From the NCBI GenBank assembly GCA_020200995.1, contig JAIVHQ010000045.1, forward strand, positions 1 to 8,452: a stretch of 8,452 nucleotides of DNA, read 5' to 3'. Position numbers and translations under genes: made by a program. How positions within the stretch are numbered: the stretch's first letter is position 1; every line of letters starts with the position of its first letter. The notes beneath the pieces are model-generated. The model saw nothing but the letters and a program-made list of their open reading frames with translations. It did no database searches and was not told the DNA's origin. This DNA comes from Flavobacteriales bacterium. Lineage in GTDB: Bacteria > Bacteroidota > Bacteroidia > Flavobacteriales_D > Cryomorphaceae. Below are positions 7,171 through 8,452 of the stretch, one piece after another.

Positions 7171-8048
7171 CCGGCAAACGAGTTTTGGTGACCGGTGCGG
7201 CGGGGTTTCTCGGCTCGCACCTCTGCGACCGCTTCATTGCCGAAGGTGCGGAAGTGATCGGGATGGACAACCTGATCACGGGTGACCTGAAAAACATCCC
7301 TATTGACTACCTCAAGATCCCGATTCAGACCCTGAAAGTCGGTTCGCTTGGCACGCACAACTTGCTCGGTTTGGCGAAAGCCAAAAATGCCCGCATTCTT
7401 GTGGCAAGCACCAGCGAAATCTACGGTGACCCGGAAGAACACCCTCAGAAAGAGACGTATTGGGGCCACGTAAACCCCATCGGTCCGCGCGGGGTGTACG
7501 ATGAAGCCAAGCGATTTCAGGAGGCCATTACCATGGCTTACCACCGATTTCACGGACTCGAGACCCGCATCGTGCGCATTTTCAATACCTACGGCCCGCG
7601 CATGCGGCTCAACGACGGGCGCGTGCTTCCGGCATTTATCGGGCAGGCCTTACGCGGAGAAAATTTTACCGTCTTCGGCGATGGATCGCAGACGCGGTCT
7701 TTCTGTTATGTCGACGACCTGGTGGAGGGAATCTACCGACTGCTGCTCTCGGATTTTGCAGAGCCTGTGAACGTCGGTAACCCTGATGAAATCACCATCC
7801 GCGAATTTGCCGATGAGATCGTGGAGCTGACCGGTGCCAAGACCAAAATTATTTACGAAGACCTTCCCCACGACGATCCGAAAAAGCGGCGCCCTGATAT
7901 TACGCTCGCCAAAAAGGTGCTCGGCTGGGAACCGAAAGTCGACCGAAGTGAGGGCCTGCGACGCACCCTCGCTTATTTCAAAACCCTCGATATGGACGAG
8001 CTCTATAAAAAAGAGCACAAGCATTTCGATAAATTCATCAAGCGCTGA
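7167..8048 (+). CDS. uxs: UDP-glucuronate decarboxylase (UXS)-like SDR protein with an apparent internal in-frame deletion
   Basis: A 293-residue extended SDR protein. Intact UXS enzymes (about 310-330 residues) convert UDP-glucuronate to UDP-xylose with bound NAD+. Seen: glycine motif GAAGFLGSH (10-18), D34 closing the second strand, ASTSEIYGD (80-88) with the Thr/Ser and Glu of the active site, catalytic Y111-x-x-x-K115 in GVYDEAKRFQEA, RIFNTYGPRM (137-146), and GDGSQTRSFCYVDDLVEG (171-188) with the substrate-binding Arg. The UXS-type C-terminal block GNPDEITI and RRPDI...LGWEPK is present. Odd: residues 42-50 run KNIPIDYLK, whereas by my recollection of relatives about 35-38 residues should lie between KNI and PIDYLK. 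These would include the DV strand end and the HFASPAS segment that contact NAD+. The break falls near base 7298/7299 and keeps the frame. If real, activity is doubtful and it may be a pseudogene in progress. Starts within the ATGA overlap with ugd; its TGA shares one base with the next ATG. Confidence 0.85.
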   Translation: MTGKRVLVTGAAGFLGSHLCDRFIAEGAEVIGMDNLITGDLKNIPIDYLKIPIQTLKVGSLGTHNLLGLAKAKNARILVASTSEIYGDPEEHPQKETYWGHVNPIGPRGVYDEAKRFQEAITMAYHRFHGLETRIVRIFNTYGPRMRLNDGRVLPAFIGQALRGENFTVFGDGSQTRSFCYVDDLVEGIYRLLLSDFAEPVNVGNPDEITIREFADEIVELTGAKTKIIYEDLPHDDPKKRRPDITLAKKVLGWEPKVDRSEGLRRTLAYFKTLDMDELYKKEHKHFDKFIKR

Positions 8049-8452
8049 TGGATTACTTTGCACACGAAACCGCCGTGGTAGATGAAGGCAGCATTATCGG
8101 TGCCGGCACGAAAATCTGGCATTTTTCACACATCATGCCCGGCTGTACGATCGGTGCCGATTGCAACATCGGGCAGAATGTGGTGATCTCGCCCGAGGTG
8201 GTGCTCGGCAAGAATGTGAAGGTGCAGAACAATGTATCCATCTACACAGGTGTGGAGTGTGCGGACGACGTATTCCTGGGGCCCTCCATGGTTTTCACGA
8301 ATGTGACCAACCCACGCAGCGCAGTGGTTCGCCGTGGGCAGTATGCCCGTACACGCGTAGGTAAAGGTGCTTCTATCGGGGCCAACGCCACCATCGTATG
8401 CGGTCATGACATTGGCGAATACGCCTTTATCGGCGCGGGCGCTGTGGTGACC
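8048..8452 (+). CDS. wbpD: WbpD/WlbB-like N-acetyltransferase, left-handed beta-helix; 3' end outside window
   Basis: Open from the ATG at 8048 to the window edge, giving 135 residues with no stop; relatives have about 190-200, so roughly a third is missing. The start is set by the TGATG junction with the preceding gene (one shared base). Repeated hexapeptides of the type I-G-x-x-x-x are seen throughout, for example IIGAGT, TIGADC, NIGQNV, VVLGKN, ASIGAN and DIGEYA, which build a left-handed beta helix, normally a trimer. Characteristic blocks are KIWHFSHIMPG (22-32), KVQNNVSIYTGVE (58-70), GPSMVFTNVTNPRS (78-91) and GANATIVCG (111-119). They match what I know of WbpD/WlbB, which transfer acetyl from acetyl-CoA to the 3-amino group of UDP-GlcNAc3NA. 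The Asn in FTN (N85) corresponds to the residue reported as important in WlbB. It is the natural partner of the WbpE-like aminotransferase at the head of the operon. The exact acceptor sugar is inferred. Confidence 0.85.
   Translation, partial: MDYFAHETAVVDEGSIIGAGTKIWHFSHIMPGCTIGADCNIGQNVVISPEVVLGKNVKVQNNVSIYTGVECADDVFLGPSMVFTNVTNPRSAVVRRGQYARTRVGKGASIGANATIVCGHDIGEYAFIGAGAVVT

Noticed and set aside
1..8452. Search for CRISPR arrays, tRNAs, insertion sequences, att sites and direct repeats
   Set aside because: No regularly spaced repeats, transposase, integrase or tRNA-like cloverleaf was seen by eye on either strand.

Overview
The window reads as a gene-dense stretch of a Bacteroidota chromosome, most likely a flavobacterium-like lineage with roughly 50% GC. 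This rests on three things. Start codons lack Shine-Dalgarno sequences. Intergenic gaps carry TAnnTTTG-type -7 elements. The WaaA, WbpE-like and UDP-glucuronate decarboxylase-like proteins have the sequence style of that phylum. I saw no tRNA, rRNA, CRISPR array, insertion sequence or prophage gene, and no gene-free stretch over 100 bases.

Left part (1-2632): the 3' end of a RES-domain gene (+), probably the toxin of a Xre-RES toxin-antitoxin pair whose antitoxin would lie outside the window. It converges on, and overlaps by 11 bases, a membrane-anchored serine hydrolase of the class C beta-lactamase fold (-). Divergent from that is a TspO/MBR-related polytopic membrane protein (+).

Middle (2621-4620): a two-gene minus-strand unit, with an outer-membrane beta-barrel-like protein of unknown function followed 2 bases later by waaA (Kdo transferase of lipid A/LPS core synthesis). 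waaA overlaps the 3' end of the TspO-like gene by 12 bases.

Right part (4709-8452, continuing beyond the window): a tightly coupled plus-strand nucleotide-sugar operon: WbpE-like sugar aminotransferase, UDP-glucose 6-dehydrogenase, a UDP-glucuronate decarboxylase (UXS)-like protein, and a WbpD/WlbB-like hexapeptide acetyltransferase cut by the window edge. Junctions overlap by 4, 4 and 1 bases. Together they should supply UDP-glucuronate, possibly UDP-xylose, and an N-acetylated 3-amino sugar acid for O-antigen, capsule or exopolysaccharide. The oxidoreductase (WbpB-like) that makes the 3-keto substrate is not in the window and would be expected downstream.

The most unusual observation is that the UXS-like protein appears to lack about 35-38 residues in its Rossmann domain, in frame, at codons 44/45, while keeping the catalytic Tyr-Lys pair. 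This is either a real deletion that probably disables the enzyme or a sequence/assembly artefact. Otherwise the window holds recognisable cell-envelope genes, and I found no convincing new defence or mobile system.
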